The notes beneath the pieces were generated by a model. The model was given only the letters and a program-made list of their open reading frames with translations. It was not told the DNA's origin and ran no database searches. A program made the translations under genes and the position numbers. A stretch of 64,000 nucleotides of DNA from Marinibium conchae (GTDB taxonomy: Bacteria; Pseudomonadota; Gammaproteobacteria; Enterobacterales; Alteromonadaceae): positions 558,001 to 622,000 of the forward strand of contig NZ_JADNRN010000001.1 of assembly GCF_015595035.1 (NCBI RefSeq), read 5' to 3'. The first letter of the stretch is position 1; each line of letters begins with the position of its first letter. This document shows, one piece after another, positions 8,136 to 17,559 of the stretch.

Positions 8136-10085
8136 GTGATAAGCCTAAACACTATACTAAATCTATCTCGTCCAAAAAAACGTTTGATTACTCTCACAGT
8201 CGATTCACTTTTCATCGCAATTTCTTTTTGGGCTGCGCTGGTAATACGCATTGATAGCTTTTCAGTGTTTTCAAACATAAACTACTGGCTAATTCTTTCC
8301 GGCTTGCTTCCTCTTAGTATTCTAATATTTGTTAAGCTTGGCTTATACCGAGCTGTGTTGCGCTATATGAGCTCGCAAGCTGTGTGGGCTGTCGTTGCTG
8401 GAACTATGTTATCAACTGCAGCATTAGTGCTTATTGCATTTTTCTCTACAACAGCTGTACCTAGAACAATGCCATTGATTTATTGTGCCTTGATATTGCT
8501 AACTGTCGGAGGCGCGAGGCTTCTTATTCGCGCTCTGGTTACACAATTCACCGGCTCTAACAAACAACCTGTGGTGATTTACGGCGCTGGCTCAGCAGGT
8601 CGCCAACTTGCAACAGGAGTCGCTATTGGTCAAGAGTATTATGTATCAGCCTTCATTGATGACGATGAAACAAAACATGGCTCCGTAATACAAGGTATTC
8701 CTGTCATTTCTTTGGTTGAGCTGAAAGGGTTAATTGATGCAGGTAAGGCAACAAGAGTTTTGCTTGCTTTGCCTAGTGCAAGTCGCTCAGCGCGGAACCG
8801 CATAATTAACTCTTTAGAAAAGTATCAAATTCGAGTCCAAACAATTCCTGGTATTAAAGACGTAATAGAAGGGAATTTTAACGCGTCTGAACTGATAGAG
8901 GTTGAAATCGAAGACTTACTGGGGCGTGAGCCAGTGACGCCTCTTCCGCAATTAATGGCACAAAACATTACCGGTAAAAACGTGTTTGTGAGCGGTGCTG
9001 GCGGCTCTATTGGTTCAGAGCTGTGTCGTCAGATTCTTAAATTCAAACCAGCAAAGTTAGTCTTATTTGAATTATCAGAATTCGCTCTTTATCAAATAGA
9101 AAAAGAGCTGAGCGAGTATATCCATAAAAATGGTTTGAAAATTAAACTTTTCCCCCTCATGGGGTCCGTACAGAGAATTAACCGTATGGAAAACGTTATG
9201 ACGGCGTTCAATGTAAACACCATTTATCACGCAGCCGCCTATAAACATGTTCCATTAGTCGAACATAATGTTGTTGAAGGCATTAGAAACAACGTATTTG
9301 GCACATATTACGCTGCAAAAGCTGCCATTAACGCAGGGGTTGAAACGTTTGTATTGGTTTCTACCGATAAAGCAGTGCGACCAACAAACGTTATGGGCGC
9401 ATCAAAAAGAATGGCTGAATTGGTTCTCCAAGCTCTGTCTCAGGCATCCTTCAACAAGTCAACTCGCTTTTGTATGGTTCGTTTCGGCAACGTCCTTGGT
9501 TCCTCTGGTTCGGTAATCCCGCTATTCAGGCGTCAAATACAAGAGGGGGGGCCGATAACACTTACCCATGAAGACATCACTCGCTATTTTATGACTATCC
9601 CCGAAGCTGCACAGCTGGTTATTCAAGCTGGCGCTATGGGTAAAGGGGGGGACGTATTTGTTCTCGACATGGGAGATGCTGTGAAAATCAAGGATCTTGC
9701 CGAGAAACTTGTGCGCTTATCTGGTTTGGAGATTAAAGACGAAGCTAATCCGAATGGCGATATTAAAATTGAATGCACAGGCTTGCGCCCAGGTGAAAAG
9801 TTGTTTGAAGAGCTACTCATTGGTGATAATGTCCAAGAAACTTTTCACGAACGTATAATGACTGCCAGTGAAGCAATGTTGAGTTGGGAAGACCTTGAGC
9901 CTCTACTCGACATTTTAGATACGAAATGTCATGAGTTTGATCATGAAAGTATTAGAGAGATCCTTCTAAATGCACCTACAGGCTTCAACCCTACAGACGG
10001 TATTTGTGATTTAGTATGGGCAGCTCGACGGTCTGAAGAACCACAACCTGAATCAGCAGAAGTTATAAATTTGCAACGAAATTAG
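8136..10085 (+). CDS. WbpM/FlaA1/CapD-type membrane UDP-GlcNAc 4,6-dehydratase
   Basis: The 649-residue protein has four N-terminal membrane segments (about residues 15-110), a first Rossmann-like region with VVIYGAGSAGRQL, and a C-terminal SDR dehydratase domain beginning VFVSGAGGSIGSEL near residue 285. The active-site region STDKAVRPTNVMGASKR is intact. Enzymes of this large form convert UDP-GlcNAc to UDP-4-keto-6-deoxy-GlcNAc at the inner membrane, the entry step to FucNAc, QuiNAc or bacillosamine sugars. The start is GTG at 8136 with AGAAGAG upstream. The 250-bp upstream gap suggests its own promoter. In related genomes the gene commonly closes the O-antigen cluster. Confidence 0.92.
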   Translation: MISLNTILNLSRPKKRLITLTVDSLFIAISFWAALVIRIDSFSVFSNINYWLILSGLLPLSILIFVKLGLYRAVLRYMSSQAVWAVVAGTMLSTAALVLIAFFSTTAVPRTMPLIYCALILLTVGGARLLIRALVTQFTGSNKQPVVIYGAGSAGRQLATGVAIGQEYYVSAFIDDDETKHGSVIQGIPVISLVELKGLIDAGKATRVLLALPSASRSARNRIINSLEKYQIRVQTIPGIKDVIEGNFNASELIEVEIEDLLGREPVTPLPQLMAQNITGKNVFVSGAGGSIGSELCRQILKFKPAKLVLFELSEFALYQIEKELSEYIHKNGLKIKLFPLMGSVQRINRMENVMTAFNVNTIYHAAAYKHVPLVEHNVVEGIRNNVFGTYYAAKAAINAGVETFVLVSTDKAVRPTNVMGASKRMAELVLQALSQASFNKSTRFCMVRFGNVLGSSGSVIPLFRRQIQEGGPITLTHEDITRYFMTIPEAAQLVIQAGAMGKGGDVFVLDMGDAVKIKDLAEKLVRLSGLEIKDEANPNGDIKIECTGLRPGEKLFEELLIGDNVQETFHERIMTASEAMLSWEDLEPLLDILDTKCHEFDHESIREILLNAPTGFNPTDGICDLVWAARRSEEPQPESAEVINLQRN

Positions 10086-10131
10086 GTGCGCTTTTGATAC
10101 AATATAGTTAACAACAACTCTAGTAGACTAT

Positions 10132-10153
10132 TTTGGTAACACCGTTTACCAAA
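10132..10153. other. Perfect 8-bp inverted repeat between the dehydratase gene and ugd
   Basis: TTTGGTAA (10132-10139) pairs with TTACCAAA (10146-10153) across a 6-nt loop. No run of T follows, so it may be an operator or a weak terminator. It is the only notable structure in the 170 bp upstream of ugd. Confidence 0.4.
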
Positions 10154-10255
10154 TTTGAACTACCGCTGATTTGAGAAGAATTTGTTTGATATCACCATGC
10201 AAACATACTGTCCCAGACAATTAACAAAATGAAATACTTAAAAGGAACTCTCCAA

Positions 10256-11596
10256 ATGAAAGTAACCGTCTTCGGCATCGGCTATGTCGGCCTAGTACAA
10301 GCCGCCGTTCTAGCAGAAGTAGGCCATGAGGTTGTTTGCGTCGATGTTGACCAAAACAAAGTAGATAATTTGGAAAAAGGCATTATCCCGATCTATGAAC
10401 CAGGCTTAACTCCACTGGTCACCACTAACTTCGAGCAAGGGCGCGTTAAATTTACTACCGATGCTGAGCAGGGGGTCAAACACGGTGAGATTGTATTTAT
10501 TGCAGTTGGTACACCACCAGATGAAGACGGCTCAGCGGATCTAAAGTATGTGCAGGCAGTCGCAAAAACTGTAGCAACTCACATGCAAAACCACAAGATT
10601 ATCATCAACAAGTCGACCGTTCCGGTAGGCACCGCAGATAAGGTGATTGCCACTGTATCTGCTACCCTACAAGAGCTAGATAAAGACCTCACTTTTGACG
10701 TCGTCTCAAACCCAGAGTTCCTAAAAGAAGGCGCAGCCGTAAATGATTGTATGCGTCCCGACCGCATCATCTTGGGCACAGAAAGCGAGTTTGCAGAGAA
10801 GAAGCTTCGTGAGTTATATAGTCCTTTCAACCGTAATCACGACAAAATTATTGTCATGGATGTACGAAGCGCAGAGCTTACCAAATACGCAGCCAATTGC
10901 ATGTTAGCAACAAAAATTAGCTTCATGAATGAAATGGCCAATTTGGCTGAGTTGATGGGGGCTGACATTGAAAATGTGCGCAAGGGCATAGGCAGCGATC
11001 CACGAATAGGCTACCAGTTTATTTATCCTGGTTGTGGTTATGGCGGCTCGTGTTTCCCCAAAGATGTGCAAGCGCTCGTTCGTAGTGCAAACGGTGTTGG
11101 TTACAAAGCAAAGATATTGGAATCGGTGGAAGCCGTTAACTATCGTCAAAAAGAAAAACTGTTTGATTATTTAATGGACTTCTACAAAGGCGACTTAAAA
11201 GGTAAAACGATTGCGCTTTGGGGGCTGTCCTTCAAGCCAAATACAGACGATATGCGAGAGGCTTCTTCGAGAGTATTAATGGAGAAGCTTTGGGAGCAGG
11301 GCGCTAAGGTGCAAGCCTTTGATCCTGAGGCAATGGAAGAAACTCAACGCATCTATGGTAACCGCTCTGACTTAGCACTAATGGGCACAAAAGAGTCAGC
11401 ATTAACAAATGCCGATTGCTTGGTTATTTGTACAGAGTGGCAGGCGTTTAGAGCACCTGATTTTGAGTTGATTAAGGCCACCATAAAAGACCAAGTAATC
11501 TTCGATGGAAGAAACCTATTTGAACCTTCGTTAATGTCGGAATACGGATTGCATTACTATGCTATCGGCAGAGCACTCGCTGTAAAAGCACACTAA
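10256..11596 (+). CDS. ugd: UDP-glucose 6-dehydrogenase
   Basis: This oxidises UDP-glucose to UDP-glucuronate with two NAD+, supplying acidic sugars to surface polysaccharides. The N-terminal cofactor motif [20 protein letters not shown] starts at residue 5 and the catalytic cysteine lies in [14 protein letters not shown] near residue 260; the C-terminal domain contains [18 protein letters not shown] chose ATG 10256 because AAAAGGAA precedes it at the right distance and the protein then starts exactly at the first Rossmann strand (446 residues); an in-frame ATG at 10229 would add nine residues and lacks a ribosome-binding site. galU, making its substrate, follows after 24 bp. Confidence 0.96.
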   Translation: MKVTVFGIGYVGLVQAAVLAEVGHEVVCVDVDQNKVDNLEKGIIPIYEPGLTPLVTTNFEQGRVKFTTDAEQGVKHGEIVFIAVGTPPDEDGSADLKYVQAVAKTVATHMQNHKIIINKSTVPVGTADKVIATVSATLQELDKDLTFDVVSNPEFLKEGAAVNDCMRPDRIILGTESEFAEKKLRELYSPFNRNHDKIIVMDVRSAELTKYAANCMLATKISFMNEMANLAELMGADIENVRKGIGSDPRIGYQFIYPGCGYGGSCFPKDVQALVRSANGVGYKAKILESVEAVNYRQKEKLFDYLMDFYKGDLKGKTIALWGLSFKPNTDDMREASSRVLMEKLWEQGAKVQAFDPEAMEETQRIYGNRSDLALMGTKESALTNADCLVICTEWQAFRAPDFELIKATIKDQVIFDGRNLFEPSLMSEYGLHYYAIGRALAVKAH

Positions 11597-11620
11597 GTAA
11601 TAGAAAGGAATGTATACGAA

Positions 11621-12508
11621 ATGAGTCAAGTAAAAAAAGCAGTTATTCCAGTTGCAGGTTTGGGAACGAGAATGTTGCCCGCTACCAAGGCTATTCCAAA
11701 AGAAATGCTACCTGTGGTGGATAAACCCCTCATCCAATATGTAGTAAACGAGTGTGTGCAAGCTGGAATAAAGCAAATTGTACTAGTTACTCATGCCAGT
11801 AAAAATAGTATTGAAAACCATTTCGATACCTCTTTCGAACTTGAAGCAACCCTAGAGAAGCGGGTAAAACGACAGCTTCTTGAGGCAGTTCAGGCTATTT
11901 GCCCTAAAGATGTAACCATAATGCATGTTCGCCAAGGAGTCGCAAGTGGGTTAGGGCATGCGGTTATGTGTGCATACCCTCTGATTGGCGATGAGCCTTT
12001 CGCAGTAGTTCTTCCCGACGTAATCATTGATGACGTTGCAAGTAACCCCAAAAAAGACAACCTAGCTGACATGGTTGCTAAATTTAACACCAGTCGCGTT
12101 AGTCAAGTTATGGTTGAGCAAGTGGCTCAGGAAGATGTATCAAAATTTGGTATAGCGGATTTGGAAGGAAAAGCTATCCAGCCAGGTGAGTCCGCAAAAA
12201 TTCACAAAATGGTTGAAAAGCCAGACCTCGAAGATGCGCCATCTGATCTTGCAGTCGTAGGCAGATATGTAATGTCGGAAAAAACCTGGGATTTATTAGC
12301 GAAAACACCTCCTGGTGCCGGTGGTGAAATTCAATTAACTGACGCTATCGATGCACTCATGGAGCATGAGCAGGTAGATGCTTATTATATGAAAGGTAAG
12401 AGCCATGATTGCGGCAGTAAACTTGGCTATATGAAGGCGAATGTTGAGTACGCAATGCGTCACCCTGAGTTAGGTGAGGAATTTACAGAGTACCTTAAAT
12501 CGCTATAA
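11621..12508 (+). CDS. galU: UTP-glucose-1-phosphate uridylyltransferase
   Basis: The 295-residue enzyme makes UDP-glucose from UTP and glucose-1-phosphate. The nucleotide-binding signature [19 protein letters not shown] lies at residues 10-28, followed by [13 protein letters not shown], and [10 protein letters not shown] marks the sugar-phosphate side, all typical of bacterial GalU and of normal length. It is preceded by AGAAAGGAATG and is co-transcribed with ugd, so that the two consecutive steps to UDP-glucuronate are produced together. A terminator-like structure follows. Confidence 0.96.
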   Translation: MSQVKKAVIPVAGLGTRMLPATKAIPKEMLPVVDKPLIQYVVNECVQAGIKQIVLVTHASKNSIENHFDTSFELEATLEKRVKRQLLEAVQAICPKDVTIMHVRQGVASGLGHAVMCAYPLIGDEPFAVVLPDVIIDDVASNPKKDNLADMVAKFNTSRVSQVMVEQVAQEDVSKFGIADLEGKAIQPGESAKIHKMVEKPDLEDAPSDLAVVGRYVMSEKTWDLLAKTPPGAGGEIQLTDAIDALMEHEQVDAYYMKGKSHDCGSKLGYMKANVEYAMRHPELGEEFTEYLKSL

Positions 12509-12537
12509 ATATAGCACTCAGTTTTAAATAGCATTAG

Positions 12538-12605
12538 AAAAACCCCACTCACAGTTACGGCGGTCCTGTAAAACAAGACCCTTAACATTGAAAGAGGGGT
12601 TTTTT
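12538..12605 (+). terminator. Terminator after galU with an unusually long, structured loop
   Basis: AAAAACCCC (12538-12546) pairs with GGGGTTTTTT (12596-12605). The roughly 49-nt interior includes a second possible stem, ACAG (12551-12554) with CTGT (12566-12569). The closing T run makes rho-independent termination likely. Confidence 0.6.
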
Positions 12606-12665
12606 ATAGGCAAAGCTAGTAGCCCGATGTCTTAGTTTACCTATTAGCACTGCAAACTCTACTAG

Positions 12666-12998
12666 TTATACTTTAACCATGTCACTGATCTTGGCGACCA
12701 TCTTAACGCCAATACCTTTTACATTTACCAGTTCATCAACAGTTTTAAACTCTCCATTAAGTTTTCGATACTCAATGATTCCTTCTGCTTTTTTCTGGCC
12801 AATACCAGGAAGTGCTGTCAGTTCATCCGCATTCGCTGTGTTGATATTAATTTTGTTTTCCAAACTTTTACTAACAGTATTTAGTGTTTCAGCATTCAAT
12901 GATGATGCGTCTTCATATCCGAATGACGCAATAGCTGGAGTCATACTGCAGGCTGACGCAAGAGCAACACTCGCAAGCAATAATTGTAGATTTTTCAT
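12666..12998 (-). CDS. Secreted ComEA-like helix-hairpin-helix protein
   Basis: The 110-residue protein has a Sec signal peptide (MKNLQLLLASVALASACSM, cleavage probably after AIA near residue 24) and a C-terminal pair of helix-hairpin-helix motifs, ININTANADELTALPGIG and VDELVNVKGIGVKM. This is the single-domain ComEA form of gammaproteobacteria, a periplasmic double-stranded DNA binder that helps pull transforming DNA across the outer membrane. It lies alone on the minus strand between two polysaccharide blocks. The cysteine at residue 17 sits in ASAC, so a lipobox-type lipoprotein is a weaker alternative. Confidence 0.88.
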   Translation of the reverse strand: MKNLQLLLASVALASACSMTPAIASFGYEDASSLNAETLNTVSKSLENKININTANADELTALPGIGQKKAEGIIEYRKLNGEFKTVDELVNVKGIGVKMVAKISDMVKV

Positions 12999-13350
12999 GA
13001 TTAATTCCTTTTTTAGATAATTTCCTAATTGGTGTGCACAGGCACGGATTGATCTTATGGTAGCTTCAATAATAAATATACTGTCTAACAGCGCAGTTTT
13101 TTAGTTACCTTGTCGTGTAGGTTATTTTATGTTGTATAAAGGGGGCGATATTGACTCGGATTCAATTCCCCGAGCTTATGTCTGATTATTGACGCTAAAA
13201 CTCAAACTTAAGTCTCTAATGGCTCATTTGAGCCCTGCCTATAATAGTTTTATTGGTATGATATGTGCTAATGCTAAGAAAGTTTACATTGAAAATACAT
13301 CTAGGTGAGTCAATTATGAGCTTTAGCAATTCCAGCCAAGCGGGAGCCAC
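12999..13350. other. 352-bp intergenic region between divergent comEA-like and FkbM genes
   Basis: It must hold the promoters of both divergent genes; on the minus side AAAAAAGGAATTAATC is the ribosome-binding region of the ComEA gene. Near the right end a 12-codon frame (ATG at 13316, TGA at 13352-13354) overlaps the FkbM start codon as ATGA. I see no RNA gene or mobile element end here. Confidence 0.5.
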
Positions 13351-14058
13351 ATGAGTAGTAAGAATCTGAAGGAACAAATAGTGCATCTCGCCATAAGCAT
13401 AATTGGGCTTGTATCAAAGAATGCCGCTGTGGCAACTTTTAGGCAAACTAATGCCATTAGACTCGTTCCCTTAACTTGGGTTATTGCTTATCTTGGTAAA
13501 CAAGTTAGCAAACGGAACATAAAGCAATATATTGATATTGGTACTAATGACGGTTTTGAACTAAAAAAAATAGTGAAAAGTATTGGTCCATTTAGCGAAG
13601 TTCACTGTTTTGAACCAAATCTAGCGATCGCAACAAAGCTAGAGTCGGAGCTCAAAGATGTGCACGTCCACGCGATTGCATTAGGGAAGTCTTCCTGTGA
13701 GGCAATTCTCAGTACTCCTATTAAAGTAGACGGAGAGCATCAATCGAGAGCGGCATCGATTGTATTTGCTCACAAAAGTAATGCGTACGGTAACGATGCG
13801 CAAAAAGTGATTGTAAAGAACCCTCGGGATACCTCAGTTAATTGGGAAGTTCCTTCACTGATTAAAATTGATGCAGAAGGGGCTGAGCTAGATATATTGA
13901 ATGAGTTGATTGATATGATTGATAGTAATAGTGTTGTTTGTATCGAGGACCACTGGGCTATTATGGAGCAGTCAGAACAAAAAACCTATAAAGATGCTTT
14001 AGCTCAAGTTATAAGTCGCCTGCAATACAAAGGCATCCACGTGTTAAAATGGATGTGA
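13351..14058 (+). CDS. FkbM-family SAM-dependent methyltransferase
   Basis: The 235-residue protein shows the FkbM pattern: SAM motif I in YIDIGTNDGFELK (about residues 63-75), the HCFEPN acidic loop, and the family-defining LIKIDAEGAELDIL near residue 170. Such enzymes O-methylate sugars in bacterial glycans. It is the first gene of the second polysaccharide block, where a second, unrelated methyltransferase lies two genes on. The ATG at 13351 overlaps the stop of a tiny upstream frame. The substrate is unknown. Confidence 0.85.
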   Translation: MSSKNLKEQIVHLAISIIGLVSKNAAVATFRQTNAIRLVPLTWVIAYLGKQVSKRNIKQYIDIGTNDGFELKKIVKSIGPFSEVHCFEPNLAIATKLESELKDVHVHAIALGKSSCEAILSTPIKVDGEHQSRAASIVFAHKSNAYGNDAQKVIVKNPRDTSVNWEVPSLIKIDAEGAELDILNELIDMIDSNSVVCIEDHWAIMEQSEQKTYKDALAQVISRLQYKGIHVLKWM

Positions 14059-14103
14059 GTATGAGCATTCCTTATCCTGATATGCCGAATAGCGAGATTA
14101 TCG

Positions 14104-15036
14104 ATGTCTAAGGATATTGCTATAAACAGCATCTGTTTTATTGAGCCCGGAAAATCCTATCTTCCGGAGCTTGAGGCTTATACTCAGTTTCTCAGTAATT
14201 TTGACATTAAGGTCTCGCGCCATACTTCTGTTGAACAAGTACCAGATGACGCTGGCGTCATCTGGATAATTTGTGGAAAAGCACCAACAATACCAAAACG
14301 CTTTAAAAACACTCCGATCGTTGTGCATGAATATGCCTCGGCAAGTGTCGGACGTTTTGCTTTTCTTAAAGATAAATTAAAACGACTACTGCATCCAAAG
14401 CCTACGTACAGAATTTTTTTAAACAAATGGGTAGAACGACAGTTTAATTTTAAAGATAAGGTTCCATCGTTCTATCGGGATATGGGCGTCCCAGACTATT
14501 TCTTTAATACAGAACATTCAGAAAAAACCTATGACTTTATTTATGTAGGTGAAACTAGCCGACTTCTAGCTTTTCATGCTGAGCTATCGGCTTTAAATCA
14601 AGCAGGTAAATCCTTAGCTATAATTGGTAGTTTCGATAAGTCTGTAGAGGACTTGGTGTCTACACTACCTCACGTAGAATTACTTGGACGTAAAAAACAA
14701 TCTGAAATTCCATATTTCCTTTCAAGGGCTAAAACAGGCTTGAACCTTATGCCGACAGAAAGGCCGTACGTATATCAAACGGCCACAAAAGTGTACGAAT
14801 ATTTGGCTGCAGGTTTGCCTATTTTAAGCAATAGTTATCAATGGATTGATGATCTAGCAAGCAAACATAACGAGACGATTGTGGTTAAGAAGCAATTGGA
14901 TATAAAAGAGAGCTGGCTGCAGGTTGACAGTGCACTAATCAACTTTCATCCAGCTAAAAACGGATTGGAAGTTTACTCTTGGCATGCTCAACTGAATTCA
15001 TTTGGCCTTTTTCAGGCTTTAAAGCTAGTTCCTTGA
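14104..15036 (+). CDS. Probable glycosyltransferase (GT-B-like)
   Basis: The 310-residue protein has a C-terminal half like GT1/GT4 enzymes: YDFIYVGETSRLLAFHAEL, LLGRKKQSEIPYFLSRAKTGLNLMP and a nucleotide-sugar binding KVYEYLAAGLPILSNSY. The N-terminal half is weakly conserved and contains a Rossmann-like WIICGKAPTIPKRF. It most likely adds a sugar in the cytoplasm for the second polysaccharide. No membrane segment is evident. The 45-bp gap to the FkbM gene suggests a shared transcript. Confidence 0.7.
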   Translation: MSKDIAINSICFIEPGKSYLPELEAYTQFLSNFDIKVSRHTSVEQVPDDAGVIWIICGKAPTIPKRFKNTPIVVHEYASASVGRFAFLKDKLKRLLHPKPTYRIFLNKWVERQFNFKDKVPSFYRDMGVPDYFFNTEHSEKTYDFIYVGETSRLLAFHAELSALNQAGKSLAIIGSFDKSVEDLVSTLPHVELLGRKKQSEIPYFLSRAKTGLNLMPTERPYVYQTATKVYEYLAAGLPILSNSYQWIDDLASKHNETIVVKKQLDIKESWLQVDSALINFHPAKNGLEVYSWHAQLNSFGLFQALKLVP

Positions 15037-15064
15037 TCTAATTGAAACGAATTGAACCTAACAA

Positions 15065-15796
15065 ATGGCGGAGAACCGAATAGTGTTATTTGCAAAAATG
15101 AAAATCAAACTTAAGCAGTTAGGGCGAGGCTTAAAACTCAATAAGCCTGCACATAATCAGTTTATTTTTGGTCAAAAACTACTCTCCGATATTGCTCTTG
15201 ATTACACGCTCAATAATTTGGAATTTAACAGTGTCTTAGATATAGGGAGTGGTGCAGGAGTGCATGCAGACATCTATGCATCAAGAGGAAAGAGCGTCAC
15301 ACGATTCGACTTTGGTAAATCAAGGGCATATACGGATAAAAAAGATGTCATTGTAGGAGACTTTGTTAGTTACGAGTTTTCTAATAAATATGATTTAGTT
15401 TGGGCGTCACATGTTTTAGAGCACACCATACATACCCATGAATTTTTAACTAAACTCTTAGCTGTTTCGAGTCAGAATGGTTTTGTTGCCATAACCGTAC
15501 CACCAGCCAAATCAGAATTTGTAGGAGGTCATGTAACATTGTGGACACCCGCATTACTTATCTATCGTATGGTATTGGCCGGCTTTGACTGCAAAGACGC
15601 GGTTGTATTGAACTACGGATACAACATTTCGGTTATTTGCGCAGCAAAGCGTAACGAACTGGACATGAATGATTTGGCATGGGACTTCAATGATATTGAA
15701 AGACTCAGCAAGTGGCTGCCCAGCGATATGATCCCCAGAATGGATGGAGCCAAATATGGAACATCATATCGCAGTACTGAAACATATCTGTCGTAA
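15065..15796 (+). CDS. Class I SAM-dependent methyltransferase
   Basis: The 243-residue protein carries SAM motif I SVLDIGSGAGVHADIYAS (about residues 56-73), an acidic strand-2 position (FDFGKSR), and the motif IV-V region YDLVWASHVLEHTIHTHEFL, as in Methyltransf_11/UbiE-type enzymes. In this setting it probably methylates a sugar or a lipid-linked intermediate. It is distinct from the nearby FkbM protein. Start ATG 15065 is weakly supported by CTAACAA; internal ATGs (residues 12) are possible. Confidence 0.8.
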   Translation: MAENRIVLFAKMKIKLKQLGRGLKLNKPAHNQFIFGQKLLSDIALDYTLNNLEFNSVLDIGSGAGVHADIYASRGKSVTRFDFGKSRAYTDKKDVIVGDFVSYEFSNKYDLVWASHVLEHTIHTHEFLTKLLAVSSQNGFVAITVPPAKSEFVGGHVTLWTPALLIYRMVLAGFDCKDAVVLNYGYNISVICAAKRNELDMNDLAWDFNDIERLSKWLPSDMIPRMDGAKYGTSYRSTETYLS

Positions 15797-15841
15797 TTTC
15801 TGGCTTAAGCTCAAAGGCGTTTTAAAGGTAATCTACTTCCA

Positions 15842-16678
15842 ATGACCTATGCAATACAAAATACCGAAGGTATTAACGAATTCAACATAAGGACACCCTT
15901 AGAGCGCCCCGAGGGGCTTTCTGCTATGGTTCGTGTAAAGAATGAAGAGCTCATGTTAAAGGAGTCAATTGAATCGATTCAAGCGTATTACGATGAGATT
16001 GTAATATGTATTCAACCTTCAGAAGACAATACTTTGAGCGAAGCGCAAGAGCTATCGCGACGATTTGATAATGTTGTCAATTTTGAATACCCTTTTTTAT
16101 CTTTACCAAATGGTTCAGGCTATCAATACCAAGATGAAAACTCAGTTTTCTCAAGAACCTATTTTTACAACTGGTGTTTGAGTAAGTGTAAGTTCCGAAC
16201 GGTAACAAAGTGGGATGCTGATATGATCGCACTTCCTTGCTATGTAAATTTAATAAATATGCTGAGAAAGGGAACTCAATATATTACTGAATACGGAATC
16301 GACCTTGCTTTTGATGGAAAATTTACCACTGAAAAAGTACATACTGGCAGCGAAATAAGGCACTTTCAGGCCGAAAAATCTAAATTTGTAAACGGAAAGA
16401 TGTGTGAATTACTTAGCGTTAATAATCGATTCGGTACTATTTGGGGTAAAATATTTAGAAAGCAACAAACTCGCTCCTTAGGTGAACCTTCCTACCTTCA
16501 TTTTAAATGGTGCAAACCTCTTTATTTATCCACTCAAGCATGGCCAATAGACTGGAAAGAAAATCAACACTTTCGGCACTTGTTACAAAGAACTAATAAT
16601 CTAAGAGAGAGAACAACACATTTTGATTTAAAAATAGAAAACGTCATTGAAAAAATCTGTAAGAGGATGGCTCGATGA
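15842..16678 (+). CDS. Family 2-like glycosyltransferase
   Basis: The 278-residue protein begins, after about 27 residues, with LSAMVRVKNEELMLKESIES, the first strand and helix of a GT2 (GT-A) fold, and has YDEIVICIQPSEDNT and a metal-binding VTKWDADMIAL (about residues 122-132) where DXD is expected. It resembles transferases that decorate capsule or O-antigen. The stop overlaps the ATG of the next gene by 4 bp, indicating coupling. Confidence 0.75.
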   Translation: MTYAIQNTEGINEFNIRTPLERPEGLSAMVRVKNEELMLKESIESIQAYYDEIVICIQPSEDNTLSEAQELSRRFDNVVNFEYPFLSLPNGSGYQYQDENSVFSRTYFYNWCLSKCKFRTVTKWDADMIALPCYVNLINMLRKGTQYITEYGIDLAFDGKFTTEKVHTGSEIRHFQAEKSKFVNGKMCELLSVNNRFGTIWGKIFRKQQTRSLGEPSYLHFKWCKPLYLSTQAWPIDWKENQHFRHLLQRTNNLRERTTHFDLKIENVIEKICKRMAR

Positions 16679-17559
16679 AATCCAAATTAGCGCTAGGCGT
16701 GGGTCTTCCATTTTTAACTTTGCTCTCTCTTTGTTGGCATTATCGTATGTTAATTATTCCCGTGCCGATGGCTAAGTTTAGTAGACTCGGTTTTAGTCAT
16801 GATTCACTCAGAAAAATTATAGCCTGGTGGGGCAGCAAGCTGATTTTCACTTGGGGAGCTAGATTGCACGATTTAGGGTTTTCTATGTCCTCCATAGTCT
16901 CGTTTGAAGATGGCTTCTATCGTTCCAAAGATGTTTGGAGAAAACAGCCTATCCCTGAAAAAATCACCTACGAGTTTGGATATCCATATTATTGTTGCAA
17001 CAAAGATAGCCGCTTAGCGCTCAACCTTAAATCGTTTGCCAATATGGCGCTAATTCCAGCAAGTATCGAAGAGAAAGCCGATGCCGAAATACTAGCAATT
17101 CGCTCTGGTCGCTGTAAGTATGGTTGGAAAGAGATTGAGCAAATAGAAAAATCGATTGAAGACAAAACTATCATGGCGGTGCAAACAGAAGGTGATTTCT
17201 CGATAACATATTCACCTAATAAGAGTATAAATTTCAAAGAGTATGAAGCAGCCCTATCAAAGCATGATGAAACCTTAATAAAGTATCATCCACTCGATTC
17301 AAATCGCTCAAATGCTTTGTCAACAATGTCTATCCAAGAGTTAGCGGTATCTAAAATAAAGTGCTTATGCGTCTATAACAGCACTCTAGGGCTAGAAGCG
17401 ATAACTTGTGGGATCCCGGTAACATATTATGGCGAAACACCTATCGCAAACTTAATCGTTGCAGATTCAATTCATTACCCTCTAACGATTTTACCAAGCC
17501 AAGATAACATTCAAAGGATGGTTGCAGCATGCTACGTTTGCTATCCCCTAAACTTATAA
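16675..17559 (+). CDS. KpsC/KpsS-like capsule polysaccharide protein, single domain
   Basis: The 294-residue protein matches the pattern of the capsule polysaccharide biosynthesis family (PF05159): SIVSFEDGFYRSK in the N-terminal half, IMAVQTEGDFSITYSP, a KYHP motif (DETLIKYHPLDSN) and the C-terminal VYNSTLGLEAITCGIPVTYYG. In group 2 capsule systems these domains are beta-Kdo transferases that build the lipid-linked primer; here only one domain is present, compared with two in KpsC. A hydrophobic start (residues 3-25) may be a membrane segment. The end overlaps the sulfotransferase gene by 31 bp. Whether it transfers Kdo is unproven. Confidence 0.6.
   Translation: MKSKLALGVGLPFLTLLSLCWHYRMLIIPVPMAKFSRLGFSHDSLRKIIAWWGSKLIFTWGARLHDLGFSMSSIVSFEDGFYRSKDVWRKQPIPEKITYEFGYPYYCCNKDSRLALNLKSFANMALIPASIEEKADAEILAIRSGRCKYGWKEIEQIEKSIEDKTIMAVQTEGDFSITYSPNKSINFKEYEAALSKHDETLIKYHPLDSNRSNALSTMSIQELAVSKIKCLCVYNSTLGLEAITCGIPVTYYGETPIANLIVADSIHYPLTILPSQDNIQRMVAACYVCYPLNL

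Noticed and set aside
12679-13020. 113-codon plus-strand frame
   Set aside because: It is the complement of the ComEA-like gene, whose signal peptide and helix-hairpin-helix motifs are convincing.
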